NCBI RefSeq assembly: GCF_022489065.1
Contig: NZ_JAKVTW010000018.1
Coordinates: forward strand, 34,759 to 98,758
Origin: Vreelandella neptunia
GTDB taxonomy: Bacteria > Pseudomonadota > Gammaproteobacteria > Pseudomonadales > Halomonadaceae
Reading direction: 5' to 3'
Length of the DNA: 64,000 nucleotides
The notes under the pieces were generated by a model. The model was not told the DNA's origin and ran no database searches. It saw only the letters and a program-made list of their open reading frames with translations. Positions 1 to 8,277 of the stretch are shown here, one piece after another; within the stretch, counting starts at the first letter, position 1; each line of letters begins with the position of its first letter. The position numbers and the translations under genes were made by a program.

Positions 1-1580
1 TACTCCAGCAACGCTTTAGGGTGAACGCCGATCATCCGATTAATAATAAACTCCAACCGCGCCAAGCCAACACCGGCATGGGGCAAACTGGCAAAACCAA
101 ATGCGCGATCAGGGTTGCCTACATTCATCATGATCTTGAAGGGGATTTCCGGCATGGCGTCGACGCTTGAAACCTTGCAGTCAAACTCCAGCAGACCTTC
201 ATAGACATTGCCGGTATCGCCTTCTGCGCAGGAAACCGTAACGTCGATGCCTTCTTTTAACTGTGTGGTCGCATCGCCGCAGCCAACCACCGCGGGAATA
301 CCCAGTTCGCGAGCAATAATGGCCGCGTGGCAGGTACGTCCACCCCGGTTAGTCACGATGGCGGAAGCACGTTTCATGATGGGCTCCCAGTCCGGGTCCG
401 TCATGTCAGTGACCAGAATATCGCCATCGTGGATCTTGTCCATATCATCAGGACTCATCACCACTTTGACGGCACCTCGGCCAATGCGCTGACCAATCGC
501 CCGGCCTGTGATTAGCGTGCGGCCCTTCTCACGAAGCTGGAAGCGCTCAAGCTTACCGCCCTCCTGCTGGGAGACCACCGTTTCAGGACGCGCCTGAACG
601 ATATATAGCTCACCATCATCGCCATCTAGCGCCCACTCGATATCCATAGGACGCTGGTAATGCTGCTCAATGGTCATGGCCTGTCGGGCCAGCTCCATTA
701 TTTGCTGATCATTAAGACAGAAACGGCCTCGATCCTGGTGCGGCACATCAACCGTTTCTACCGATTTACCCGCACTGGCGTCCTGACCGTAAACCATTTT
801 GATCAGCTTGGAGCCTAAATTGCGCCGCAACACCGCCGGGCGCCCCGCTGCAAGCGTGGGTTTGTGGACGTAGAATTCATCTGGATTAACCGCGCCCTGC
901 ACGACGGTTTCACCCAAGCCCCATGAGGCCGTCACGAATACCGCATCCTTAAAGCCGGATTCAGTGTCTAGGGTAAACATAACCCCTGCCGCGCCGGTCT
1001 CGGAGCGCACCATCTTTTGCACACCCGCAGACAGCGCGACATTCTCGTGGGCATAGCCACGATGCACTCGGTAAGAGATAGCGCGGTCGTTAAACAGAGA
1101 AGCAAACACTTCGTGAACGGCACGCTTAATATTGTCAAAACCTTCAATGTTCAGGAAGGTTTCCTGCTGCCCAGCAAAGGAGGCGTCAGGTAAATCTTCT
1201 GCCGTGGCCGAACTACGTACCGCCACTTTTAACTGAGGGTGCTGTTGCTGCAACTGACCGTAAGCATCGCGCAGTGCCGCTTCAAAGGTAGGCGGCAACG
1301 GCGTATCGATTATCCATTGGCGAATGTTGCGTCCCGCCTCGGCTAGCGCTTTCACATCGTCCACGTCCAAGCGCGCCAGAGTGGCATTGATGCGCTCGTT
1401 AAGGCCTTCGTGGGAGAGAAACTCGCGGTACGCATGAGCGGTAGTGGCAAATCCGCCAGGCACCGTTACCCCAGCACCTGACAAGTTGGAAATCATTTCA
1501 CCAAGCGAGGCGTTTTTACCACCCACACGTTCGACGTCTGACATGCCTAATTGATCGAACCACAGAATGTACTCTTCCAC
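1..1580 (-). CDS. ppsA: Phosphoenolpyruvate synthase, N-terminal two thirds (cut by window edge)
   Basis: The enzyme makes PEP from pyruvate and ATP through a phospho-histidine intermediate, for gluconeogenesis. About 526 residues are visible of a family length near 790. The N-terminal ATP-grasp part opens with a region like [20 protein letters not shown], typical of PpsA. The swivelling phosphohistidine domain has the motif GGRTCHAAI with the catalytic His near residue 418. The C-terminal PEP-binding barrel begins and then runs off the left edge. The start is GTG at 1580, preceded by a good AGGGGG ribosome site. The divergent neighbour is its own regulator ppsR, which supports the call. Truncation is by the window only; no frameshift was noticed. 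Confidence 0.95.
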   Translation of the reverse strand, partial: MEEYILWFDQLGMSDVERVGGKNASLGEMISNLSGAGVTVPGGFATTAHAYREFLSHEGLNERINATLARLDVDDVKALAEAGRNIRQWIIDTPLPPTFEAALRDAYGQLQQQHPQLKVAVRSSATAEDLPDASFAGQQETFLNIEGFDNIKRAVHEVFASLFNDRAISYRVHRGYAHENVALSAGVQKMVRSETGAAGVMFTLDTESGFKDAVFVTASWGLGETVVQGAVNPDEFYVHKPTLAAGRPAVLRRNLGSKLIKMVYGQDASAGKSVETVDVPHQDRGRFCLNDQQIMELARQAMTIEQHYQRPMDIEWALDGDDGELYIVQARPETVVSQQEGGKLERFQLREKGRTLITGRAIGQRIGRGAVKVVMSPDDMDKIHDGDILVTDMTDPDWEPIMKRASAIVTNRGGRTCHAAIIARELGIPAVVGCGDATTQLKEGIDVTVSCAEGDTGNVYEGLLEFDCKVSSVDAMPEIPFKIMMNVGNPDRAFGFASLPHAGVGLARLEFIINRMIGVHPKALLE

Positions 1581-1852
1581 GTAACCCCCTCGCTCATAGA
1601 CATCGACATAATCACTGGTTAAGTCGTTACGACTTAGGATCATGGATTATTGATTGAGACACCCTAGCACCGCGCTAATGTATTCGCCATTGGTCTAACA
1701 GCGAAGGGAATGGAGGATTTTTACAACAGCAGCGCTTTTTAAGCCATTTGTGTAGCCAGTTGCTATCAGCATGCCTCAAAACCGCCATAGCAAGTTGCCC
1801 TGACAATCGGCTCGGCACACAATAGGGCCGATACTCACCAGTGGATGTCACT
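1581..1852. promoter_or_regulatory. Divergent ppsA/ppsR intergenic region
   Basis: About 270 bases between two divergent starts must hold both promoters. I see no convincing palindrome, riboswitch or strong consensus sigma-70 pair. Open frames here on the minus strand lack a ribosome site and were not called. Confidence 0.35.
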
Positions 1853-2686
1853 ATGAAACGTACGGCTTTTTTTATCTCAGATGGCACCGGCATCACGGCG
1901 GAAAGTTTAGGGCGTAGCCTGTTAGCCCAGTTCAGCGATGTTGAGATCGATATGCAGACCAAGCCCTATATCGATACGCTGGAAAAAGCGCAAGCGTTAG
2001 CAGCGATTATTGAAGCGACGGCGAGCAGAGACGGGCAGCGCCCAATCATCATTGATACCATCGTTGACCAACAAATACGCAACGTTATTCGTCAGGCCTC
2101 TGGGTTTAAAGTGGATATCTTTTCAACTTTTTTAGAGCCGCTGGAACAGGAGTTGGACACTCACTCCTCCTATAGCGTTGGGCGCACCCACTCGATTGGT
2201 AGCGATGATGTCTATATGGACCGTATCCACTCGGTGCACTTTGCGCTGGATAATGATGATGGTGCACGTACTCACCAATACGACAAGGCAGATATTATCC
2301 TGGTCGGCGTCTCACGCTGCGGCAAGACTCCCACCTCACTCTATCTGGCGCTTCAATTTGGTATTCGCGCGGCCAACTATCCGCTGACGGAAGATGATTT
2401 AGACGAAGATGGTATGCTCAAACTACCCAAAGCGTTAACCCCACACCGCCAAAAACTCTTTGGTTTAACCATTGATGCACGGCGTTTATCAGCAATACGC
2501 AATGAGCGACGCCCCAATAGCCGATACAGCTCAATGGATCAGTGTCTACAAGAAGTGGAGCAAGCAGAATCACTCTATCGAACGATGCACATCCCCTTTA
2601 TTGATGCGACGCGCTTTTCGGTAGAAGAGATTTCAACGCGGATGATTGCAGAAACAGGGCTAGCGAGGCGCTTCTCGCCCCGCTAA
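1853..2686 (+). CDS. ppsR: PEP synthase regulatory protein (kinase/pyrophosphorylase)
   Basis: PpsR inactivates PEP synthase by ADP-dependent phosphorylation of a Thr next to the catalytic His, and reactivates it by Pi-dependent dephosphorylation. The protein is 277 residues, the usual size. It begins [17 protein letters not shown], as in Pseudomonas PpsR, and carries the P-loop-like motif [11 protein letters not shown] near residue 150 followed by the conserved [14 protein letters not shown] block. I chose the ATG at 1853 because family members start at MKRTAFF; an in-frame ATG lies 12 bases upstream at 1841. It is divergent from its target ppsA and convergent with the next gene. Confidence 0.95.
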   Translation: MKRTAFFISDGTGITAESLGRSLLAQFSDVEIDMQTKPYIDTLEKAQALAAIIEATASRDGQRPIIIDTIVDQQIRNVIRQASGFKVDIFSTFLEPLEQELDTHSSYSVGRTHSIGSDDVYMDRIHSVHFALDNDDGARTHQYDKADIILVGVSRCGKTPTSLYLALQFGIRAANYPLTEDDLDEDGMLKLPKALTPHRQKLFGLTIDARRLSAIRNERRPNSRYSSMDQCLQEVEQAESLYRTMHIPFIDATRFSVEEISTRMIAETGLARRFSPR

Positions 2687-2705
2687 TGACAGCAATTTGG
2701 GCAAA

Positions 2706-3284
2706 CTACATGCCTTTAGGGGCAAAAATACCTGGCGCGTTCCGCCAGTAGCCTTTGTAGTCCATACCGAAGCCAAACACATAACGGTCGGCGACTTCTA
2801 AACTGCAGTAGTCGGCTTTTAAGCCTGGTACTGCTTTGCGATTATGCTGCTTATCCACCAGCACCGCAGTCGTTACACTGGCTGCCTGGGCCTCTTCACA
2901 GTACGCAAGAATCGCTGCTAGCGTCGCGCCTTCATCCAATATGTCATCGACAATCACCACATGGCGGCCTGCCATTGGCACTTCTGGAGAAACGCGCCAA
3001 AAGAGCTCACCACCGCGCAGCTCGTTGCGGTAACGAGTGGCATGCAAATAATCTACTTCGAGTGGAAAGCCTAAACGGGTCAGCAAATGACCTGTGGTAA
3101 TTAGGCCTCCGTTCATCACGCAATAAAAGACCGGCAGTTTGTCCCCCAGGTCTCGGGTGATCGCTTCCGCCATGCGATCAAGCGCCCTCTCTACCTCTTG
3201 CTGAGAAATCAGGCAGTCTGCGTTATCCATCAACTCACGCATTGAGTCCAACGACTCTAAGGCTTCTTTATCCAACTTTGACAT
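2706..3284 (-). CDS. hpt: Hypoxanthine-guanine phosphoribosyltransferase
   Basis: This salvage enzyme joins hypoxanthine or guanine to PRPP to make IMP or GMP. The protein is 192 residues of type I phosphoribosyltransferase fold. The PRPP-binding loop is VVIVDDILDEGAT in the middle of the protein, and the substrate hood follows (VADRYVFGFGMDYKGYWRN). The start ATG has TGGAG 6 bases upstream. It lies 49 bases downstream of nagZ on the same strand and probably shares its transcript. In Pseudomonas the gene after nagZ is a different purine-salvage enzyme (a methylthioinosine phosphorylase), so the slot keeps a purine theme. Substrate choice among oxopurines cannot be read from sequence. Confidence 0.85.
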   Translation of the reverse strand: MSKLDKEALESLDSMRELMDNADCLISQQEVERALDRMAEAITRDLGDKLPVFYCVMNGGLITTGHLLTRLGFPLEVDYLHATRYRNELRGGELFWRVSPEVPMAGRHVVIVDDILDEGATLAAILAYCEEAQAASVTTAVLVDKQHNRKAVPGLKADYCSLEVADRYVFGFGMDYKGYWRNAPGIFAPKGM

Positions 3285-3332
3285 CTAAACTCCAGGCGGG
3301 TTAAAAGCTTGGTTTACATTAGCTGTGTGCAT

Positions 3333-4364
3333 TTACAACGCAGTCGGTTCTGGCTTATCAGCCAGCGCTTCCAGCTTAGCGTGGGCTCGACGCCATCGGC
3401 CCAGCGCGCTTAGCGCATCCAAATCAGGACGTGCTCGGCTGTAGCGCAGCTTAGCGGGACGCTTTGTTTCAACGCCTTGGCAAGTCTCGATTACCTCAAG
3501 CGCGGCTGCTCGGTCGTTGCATACCAGCAGCATATCGCACCCCGCCGCTAGTGCTGCCTTGGCACGCTGCTTGGGCCCACCCGCTTCATGGGCGCCCGCC
3601 ATACTTAAATCATCAGAAAAGATGCAGCCTTTAAAACCCAGCGACTCACGCAGCATACCTAGCCAACTCGGAGAAAATCCGGCAGGACGGGCATCAAAAG
3701 CGCTGTAAATCACATGGGCGGGCATTATGCCTTCTAACTGCGCGGCGAGATGAGTAAAGGGTACAAGATCACGCTGCTTAATGACCTCTAGTGGCCGGTC
3801 ATCTACCGGCAGAGCAACATGAGAGTCAGCCGCGACGCCACCATGGCCAGGGAAATGTTTGCCCACGGCGGTCATTCCGGCATCGTGAAGGCCTAAAATG
3901 AAAGCGCCGCCAAGGTCTGCTACATGCTGGGGGTCACTGCTGAAGCTTCGATCGCCAATAACGCTTGAAACCCCGCTCTCCACATCCAATACCGGTGCAA
4001 AGCTAAGATCCAATCCGCAGGCCGCCATTTCCATCCCCAGCAGCCAGCCTGCATCTTTTGCTAATGCAAGCCCATCCTGCGGATGGTCAGCGTAGCACTC
4101 GCCAATACGCGCCATTGCCGGAAGACGAGTCATCCCCTCTTTAATACGTTGGACACGCCCCCCCTCTTGATCAACGCCAATCAGTAAATCAGCGCGTACG
4201 CGTCGAATATCGCTACAGAGCTGACGCACCTGGTAGCCGTTTTCAACATTACGGGCAAATAAGATTACGCCCCCTACCGCCGGTTCAAGCAGCAAGCGCT
4301 TTTCTGCGGCCGTCAATTTCGTGCCTTCAAGGTCGAGCATGACCGGGCCTAACGGTTGAGTCAT
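3333..4364 (-). CDS. nagZ: Beta-N-acetylhexosaminidase (cell-wall recycling)
   Basis: NagZ is a cytoplasmic glycoside hydrolase family 3 enzyme that removes GlcNAc from GlcNAc-anhydroMur peptides during peptidoglycan recycling. Its product feeds AmpR-type beta-lactamase signalling where that exists. At 343 residues it is the single-domain form. It shows DQEGGRV (65-71), KHFPGHG (169-175) followed by D180-S-H182 of the catalytic loop, and the nucleophile region IFSDDLSM near residue 250. There is no signal peptide, as expected. The ribosome site is weak (TGGA). The order nagZ, L,D-transpeptidase, psrA, lexA resembles Pseudomonas. Confidence 0.95.
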   Translation of the reverse strand: MTQPLGPVMLDLEGTKLTAAEKRLLLEPAVGGVILFARNVENGYQVRQLCSDIRRVRADLLIGVDQEGGRVQRIKEGMTRLPAMARIGECYADHPQDGLALAKDAGWLLGMEMAACGLDLSFAPVLDVESGVSSVIGDRSFSSDPQHVADLGGAFILGLHDAGMTAVGKHFPGHGGVAADSHVALPVDDRPLEVIKQRDLVPFTHLAAQLEGIMPAHVIYSAFDARPAGFSPSWLGMLRESLGFKGCIFSDDLSMAGAHEAGGPKQRAKAALAAGCDMLLVCNDRAAALEVIETCQGVETKRPAKLRYSRARPDLDALSALGRWRRAHAKLEALADKPEPTAL

Positions 4365-4398
4365 CGTGACAGGTCCACCAATGAAAGGGGAGATGATT

Positions 4399-4414
4399 CT
4401 AGACGATCGTCTAG
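4399..4414. promoter_or_regulatory. Perfect 16-bp palindrome upstream of nagZ
   Basis: CTAGACGATCGTCTAG is a perfect self-complementary 16-mer between the nagZ start (4364) and the stop of the upstream L,D-transpeptidase (4431). Its position suits an operator. There is no T-run for a terminator. No regulator is assigned. Confidence 0.4.
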
Positions 4415-4430
4415 CGGTGTCAAAACCTGA

Positions 4431-4967
4431 TTAATCAAAGCACTGCCGACCGCCGTGTAACCAAACCGGCGTGCCCGGCACCGCTAGCGAAAAGATATAT
4501 AGCAAATCACTATTGCGTAACCGAATACAGCCGTGGGAGGCGGCGACCCCCATGGGTTCGTCAGGCGGCGTACCATGGAGATAAATATAGCGCCGCTGAG
4601 AGTCTACCTGCCCACCTCGGTTGACGCCTTTTTCTAACCCGCAAAGCCACAGAATACGTGTCAATATCCAGTCCCGCTCAGGGTGCACTTCAGCAAGTGC
4701 AGGAGAGAAGGTCTCGCCAGTCCAACGTCGACCGCGAAATACCGCATTCTCTGGCATCTCGCTACCGATAGCAGCTCTTACATAGTGCCAACCATGGGGC
4801 GTTTTACCGCTGCCATTGCGCTCTCCAATGCCGGCGGCACCCGTCGATATCTCACACTCGTGGAGCACTTTTGGTCCTCGCCAACAGCGTAGCTGTTGCT
4901 GAGTGGTATCTATCTCTAACCAGATGCTCTCCGTTGGGGGTAGCTCAGCTAGCCTGGGCGTTAGCAT
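4431..4967 (-). CDS. L,D-transpeptidase (YkuD) family protein without signal peptide
   Basis: YkuD-domain enzymes use a Cys nucleophile to form 3-3 peptidoglycan cross-links, attach lipoproteins, or act on free muropeptides. The 178-residue protein has the catalytic block intact: HGTP (His about 131) and SHGCIR (144-149, Cys 147). The start ATG at 4967 has a strong GAAGGA site four bases upstream and overlaps the 3' end of psrA by 23 bases. A longer frame from 5003 would lie deeper in psrA. I see no N-terminal hydrophobic segment, unusual for a periplasmic enzyme. Its place beside the cytoplasmic nagZ suggests a cytoplasmic or unconventional substrate; this is inference. Confidence 0.85.
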   Translation of the reverse strand: MLTPRLAELPPTESIWLEIDTTQQQLRCWRGPKVLHECEISTGAAGIGERNGSGKTPHGWHYVRAAIGSEMPENAVFRGRRWTGETFSPALAEVHPERDWILTRILWLCGLEKGVNRGGQVDSQRRYIYLHGTPPDEPMGVAASHGCIRLRNSDLLYIFSLAVPGTPVWLHGGRQCFD

Positions 4968-5622
4968 ATTTTCCTTCTTCAAGTGCTGGGGGTAACGGCG
5001 CATTCATGGCAGCAACCACAACCGGACGCAACCGTCGAACCAAATCCCGCACGGTGACCTGCTCGTGATAATCCTTTTCGGCAATATCGCGCAGCGCATC
5101 AAGACCAGAAAGGGTAAAAATCACCGTGCCGAGCATGAAGTGTAGCCGCCAAAAGCGTTCTGCGTCAGGCAAGTCAGGCGTTGCTTGACGCACAAGTTCA
5201 GTGAAACGAGTAAACACGTCGCCATACTCTTGCTGAATATGGCGTCTAAGATGTCCTTGGGCTTGACTGTAAGCCAAGCCTAGCAAACGCATAAAGACTT
5301 TTAGACTATTGCGCTCAGCGGGTACTGCCAGAACCGTGGTAGCCATGGTTTCGAGTAGCGTTTCAAGCGGGATAACGCGTCCTTCGTGCTGAGCTTCAAG
5401 CTCGTCGAGGGCGGTATGAAAACGCTGGGTAAAGGGGTCCAAATAGCGTGAAAAAACGGCCTGAATCAAGGCTTTCTTGGAACCGAAATGGTAATTAACA
5501 GCTGCTAAATTAACGCGCGCTTTGCTAGTGATGTTGCGCAGCGAAGTTTCAGCGAAACCTCGCTCTGCAAACAGCACTTCAGCGGTATCGAGTATACGCG
5601 TCACCGTATCAGATTGAGCCAT
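4945..5622 (-). CDS. psrA: TetR-family regulator PsrA
   Basis: The first 60 residues (MAQSDTVTRILDTAEVLFAE, then a helix-turn-helix ending NLAAVNYHFGSKKALI) closely resemble Pseudomonas PsrA. There PsrA senses long-chain fatty acids, represses beta-oxidation genes and activates rpoS. The protein is 225 residues, the normal length, with a C-terminal ligand and dimer domain. The ATG has GGAG at a good distance. Divergence from lexA and the downstream cell-wall genes match the Pseudomonas order psrA-lexA. In Halomonas-like cells a link to fatty-acid and PHA metabolism would be sensible, but that is inference. Confidence 0.88.
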   Translation of the reverse strand: MAQSDTVTRILDTAEVLFAERGFAETSLRNITSKARVNLAAVNYHFGSKKALIQAVFSRYLDPFTQRFHTALDELEAQHEGRVIPLETLLETMATTVLAVPAERNSLKVFMRLLGLAYSQAQGHLRRHIQQEYGDVFTRFTELVRQATPDLPDAERFWRLHFMLGTVIFTLSGLDALRDIAEKDYHEQVTVRDLVRRLRPVVVAAMNAPLPPALEEGKYANAQAS

Positions 5623-5644
5623 GTTGCTCTCCAGGGAAACGGGT

Positions 5645-5747
5645 GTTTAAAACATTGCAAAATATTATGCCATAACCTTTGCGGGCTCAACGCTTGATTT
5701 ATTAACGAAATGCAGCCTGGTAAATAAGCAAAAACTTAGTTTCAAAC
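5645..5747. promoter_or_regulatory. Two GTTT-N-AAAC palindromes, candidate PsrA operators
   Basis: GTTTAAAAC (5645-5653) lies just upstream of the psrA start and GTTTCAAAC (5739-5747) lies midway to lexA. Both are perfect 4+4 inverted repeats about one base. Pseudomonas PsrA sites are also built from AAAC/GTTT halves, though in the other order and with a longer spacer, so the assignment is tentative. Confidence 0.3.
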
Positions 5748-5797
5748 GATTAGGAGAATTTCAACAACCTTAGCGTTAACAATTGACAAGCCATATA

Positions 5798-5830
5798 CTG
5801 GACAGAGGAACATACTGTATACTTAAACAC
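5798..5830. promoter_or_regulatory. Two tandem LexA (SOS) boxes upstream of lexA
   Basis: The better box, CTGT-ATACTTAA-ACAC at 5815-5830, matches CTGT-N8-ACAG at 7 of 8 fixed positions. A weaker one, CTGG-N8-ACAT at 5798-5813, matches at 6 of 8. They are offset by 17 bases, so they almost abut, as the paired boxes of E. coli lexA do. They sit about 60-90 bases before the lexA start, which fits autoregulation. Confidence 0.65.
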
Positions 5831-5888
5831 TTATCGATTAAGTCGACATTTAACTTGTTACTGTCTATTCACTATTTTGGAGTCTGGT

Positions 5889-6572
5889 ATGTCGCGTCCG
5901 CTAACCGCTCGCCAACAGCACGTATTTGATTTTATCGTTAAGACCATGAGCGAATTTGGCTACCCTCCTACTCGCGCAGAGATTGCCAAAGCACTTGGTT
6001 TTCGCTCGCCCAATGCCGCTGAAGAGCATTTACGCGCGCTTGAACGCAAAGGCGTCATTCGGATTATCCGCAATACGTCACGCGGTATTCGCCTGCCCAA
6101 TCAAGAGCCACAAGAAGTAGTGGATAGCAGCGTGGCCCCATTAGCCGCTGCCAATCATATTGAATCGCCGCCGGTTGGTCTGCCTGTCATTGGCGAAGTC
6201 GCCGCTGGAAGCCCCATCCTGGCCGCAGAACATATAGATCGCTACTGCCCGCTGCCAGCCGAATATTTCACCCCAAAAGCCGACTATCTGCTGCGCGTAC
6301 GCGGCCTTTCCATGAAGGATATTGGCATTTTGGAAGGTGACCTGTTGGCAGTTCATCGCACCGATCGTGTGCGCGATGGCCAAATCGTGGTGGCGCGTCT
6401 GGATGATGAAGTGACTGTTAAACGCTTCAAGCGCCAAGGGCACCAGGTCACTCTGTTTGCAGAAAACCCAGACTTTGCGCCTATTGAAATCGACCTACGC
6501 TCCCAGCCACTCGATATCGAAGGGGTGGGCGTTGGCGTGATCCGTGGCGGCAATGGCCAAGCGCTCGGCTAA
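5889..6572 (+). CDS. lexA: LexA repressor (SOS response, autoprotease)
   Basis: LexA represses DNA-damage genes and cleaves itself when bound to RecA filaments. The 227-residue protein begins [10 protein letters not shown] with the winged-helix domain (about 1-70). The cleavage site is Ala106-Gly107 in EVAAGSP. The catalytic dyad is Ser141 (GLSMKDIG) and Lys178 (EVTVKRF). I chose the ATG at 5889, with GGAG six bases upstream, over an in-frame TTG at 5877. Two SOS boxes precede it. In Pseudomonas a sulA-like gene follows lexA; here the next gene is convergent and unrelated. Confidence 0.96.
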   Translation: MSRPLTARQQHVFDFIVKTMSEFGYPPTRAEIAKALGFRSPNAAEEHLRALERKGVIRIIRNTSRGIRLPNQEPQEVVDSSVAPLAAANHIESPPVGLPVIGEVAAGSPILAAEHIDRYCPLPAEYFTPKADYLLRVRGLSMKDIGILEGDLLAVHRTDRVRDGQIVVARLDDEVTVKRFKRQGHQVTLFAENPDFAPIEIDLRSQPLDIEGVGVGVIRGGNGQALG

Positions 6573-6580
6573 ACTGGCTA

Positions 6581-7252
6581 CTACTGCATGTCGATATAGC
6601 GGTGGTCATTGAAGGTGGCCACCCAGCTCGGATGATAGACCAGTAGGATGCTCAGCAGCATACCGGTGATAAACGCTTCAGATGGCATTAACAAAGGTAA
6701 GAAGCGGGCATACTCCTGGGCTAGATAGACAGCGTCAGGGTCGGTGCCTGCTACGGTTATTAGTAGCACTGCAACCAAACTTGCTCCTAGCGTTGCCAGC
6801 GCCGCACCGAAAAAGCCGCAGGCAAATAGAAATACCATCAAATTATCCGGGAGGCGGCGATCTACCAGCCGCCATACCGTGCCGATGATGGCAGCAGGCA
6901 CTACTCCTGTTACCAGCACATTCGCGCCCAATAGCATCCACTCATTGCGCCCTATCACCACCATCGCCACATTAATCAGCACATTGCTGATGAGGGCTAA
7001 TGGCGCTTTAAATATAAGCGTCATCAAGACTGTAAAGACGAGGTGCAGCGTTAGCCAATCCACCGCCTGTGCACGTAGCTGCCACATCAGCACCACCGCT
7101 AGCGTTGCCCCTAACCAGCGATGCTGAAGCGCTGTGTCCTCTATCAATGCTTGCCAAGGCCGTCGCCAAAATGCCCATACCATCACGCTTAGTGAGAGTA
7201 ATGAGGTGAGCAGTAGCGCCCAGGGCGCTAGTACACTTTGCGCGAATGACAT
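6581..7252 (-). CDS. CbiM-like energy-coupling-factor permease
   Basis: This is a 223-residue integral membrane protein with about six hydrophobic helices. Its character and spacing match the CbiM/PF01891 group of ECF-type transporter substrate components (Co/Ni or vitamin uptake), including a conserved VLINVAMVVIG-type helix. No partner ATPase (CbiO) or CbiQ gene is nearby, and there is no upstream cobalamin riboswitch, because purU ends only 24 bases away. The start ATG has GAGAGG seven bases upstream. It is probably cotranscribed with purU and convergent with lexA. The substrate is unknown. Confidence 0.65.
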   Translation of the reverse strand: MSFAQSVLAPWALLLTSLLSLSVMVWAFWRRPWQALIEDTALQHRWLGATLAVVLMWQLRAQAVDWLTLHLVFTVLMTLIFKAPLALISNVLINVAMVVIGRNEWMLLGANVLVTGVVPAAIIGTVWRLVDRRLPDNLMVFLFACGFFGAALATLGASLVAVLLITVAGTDPDAVYLAQEYARFLPLLMPSEAFITGMLLSILLVYHPSWVATFNDHRYIDMQ

Positions 7253-7276
7253 AGCGACCTCTCAAGTGAACAAGCG

Positions 7277-8131
7277 TTAGCTAAAGACGACCGTTTTATT
7301 GCCATGAACCAGCACGCGGTCTTCAAGATGCCAGCGTAAACCGCGCGCAAGTACCGATTTTTCAACGTCACGGCCAAAGCGCACTAAATCTGTTGGCGTA
7401 TGGCAGTGGCTTACGCGATGTATATCCTGCTCGATAATAGGCCCCGCATCGAGCTCCTCGGTGACATAGTGACAGGTCGCACCAATTAGCTTAACCCCGC
7501 GCTGATAGGCTTGATGGTAAGGTTTAGCGCCAGCGAAAGAGGGCAAAAAGCTATGGTGAATGTTAATCACCCGCCCTGCATAGCGCGCGCACAACTCAGG
7601 TGGCAATATTTGCATATAACGCGCTAACACTACGCAATCAGCCCGCGCATTATCGATTTCAGCCTGAACAAGGGCAAACGATGCCTGTTTGTTTTCACTG
7701 TCGACCGGCACATGATGGTAAGGAATGCCGTACCACTCGGTCAGTGAACGCATATCGTCGTGGTTAGAGATCACGCCAACAATATCGCAATCCAATTCTC
7801 CCGCCTGCCAGCGATAAAGCAGATCAACCAAACAGTGGGACTCCCGCGACACCATTAACACCACCCGACGACGCTGCTGAGTGTCGACCAGAGACCACTG
7901 CATATCAAATTCGCTAGCGACCGTTTCAAACGACGCACGTAGTGCTTCTACCGACATGCCCACCGAATCGGCCAGGATTTCGTAGCGCATAAAAAAACAG
8001 CCGGTTTCCAAGTCAGAGTGCTGGCTTGCTTCAGTGATTGAACCACCCTGCTGAGCAATAAAGCTCGACACGCGAGCCACAATACCTACTTGATCGGGAC
8101 AGGACACAACTAAACGATAATAATGAGACAT
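7277..8131 (-). CDS. purU: Formyltetrahydrofolate deformylase
   Basis: PurU hydrolyses 10-formyl-THF to THF and formate. It balances one-carbon pools and supplies formate for purine synthesis. The 284-residue protein has an N-terminal ACT domain (YYRLVVSCPDQVGIVARVSS, about 3-85) and a C-terminal formyl-transferase domain. That domain contains NIHHSFLPSFAGAKPYHQAY and the catalytic block HYVTEELDAGPIIEQD. This is the full family length. It is divergent from the RNase J gene. Regulation is not evident from sequence. Confidence 0.95.
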   Translation of the reverse strand: MSHYYRLVVSCPDQVGIVARVSSFIAQQGGSITEASQHSDLETGCFFMRYEILADSVGMSVEALRASFETVASEFDMQWSLVDTQQRRRVVLMVSRESHCLVDLLYRWQAGELDCDIVGVISNHDDMRSLTEWYGIPYHHVPVDSENKQASFALVQAEIDNARADCVVLARYMQILPPELCARYAGRVINIHHSFLPSFAGAKPYHQAYQRGVKLIGATCHYVTEELDAGPIIEQDIHRVSHCHTPTDLVRFGRDVEKSVLARGLRWHLEDRVLVHGNKTVVFS

Positions 8132-8277
8132 ATAAGCTACTCTTGACCTATTTCTCCGCTAAGTATGACAAACCAGCGGCTTAGGCTTCATATTGTATCG
8201 GAAGGCCATCGATGATTGTTAGCCGCCCCTGCCTTCCCGTATAGTTAAGTCACTACTTTTTAGGCTTTTCATAACTG

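Noticed and set aside
1675..1962. 95-codon minus-strand frame overlapping the ppsR start
   Set aside because: It lies across the ppsA/ppsR promoter region and the ppsR coding start, with no ribosome site or conserved feature.
7253..7276. Cobalamin riboswitch for the CbiM-like gene
   Set aside because: Only 24 bases separate it from purU, so there is no room.
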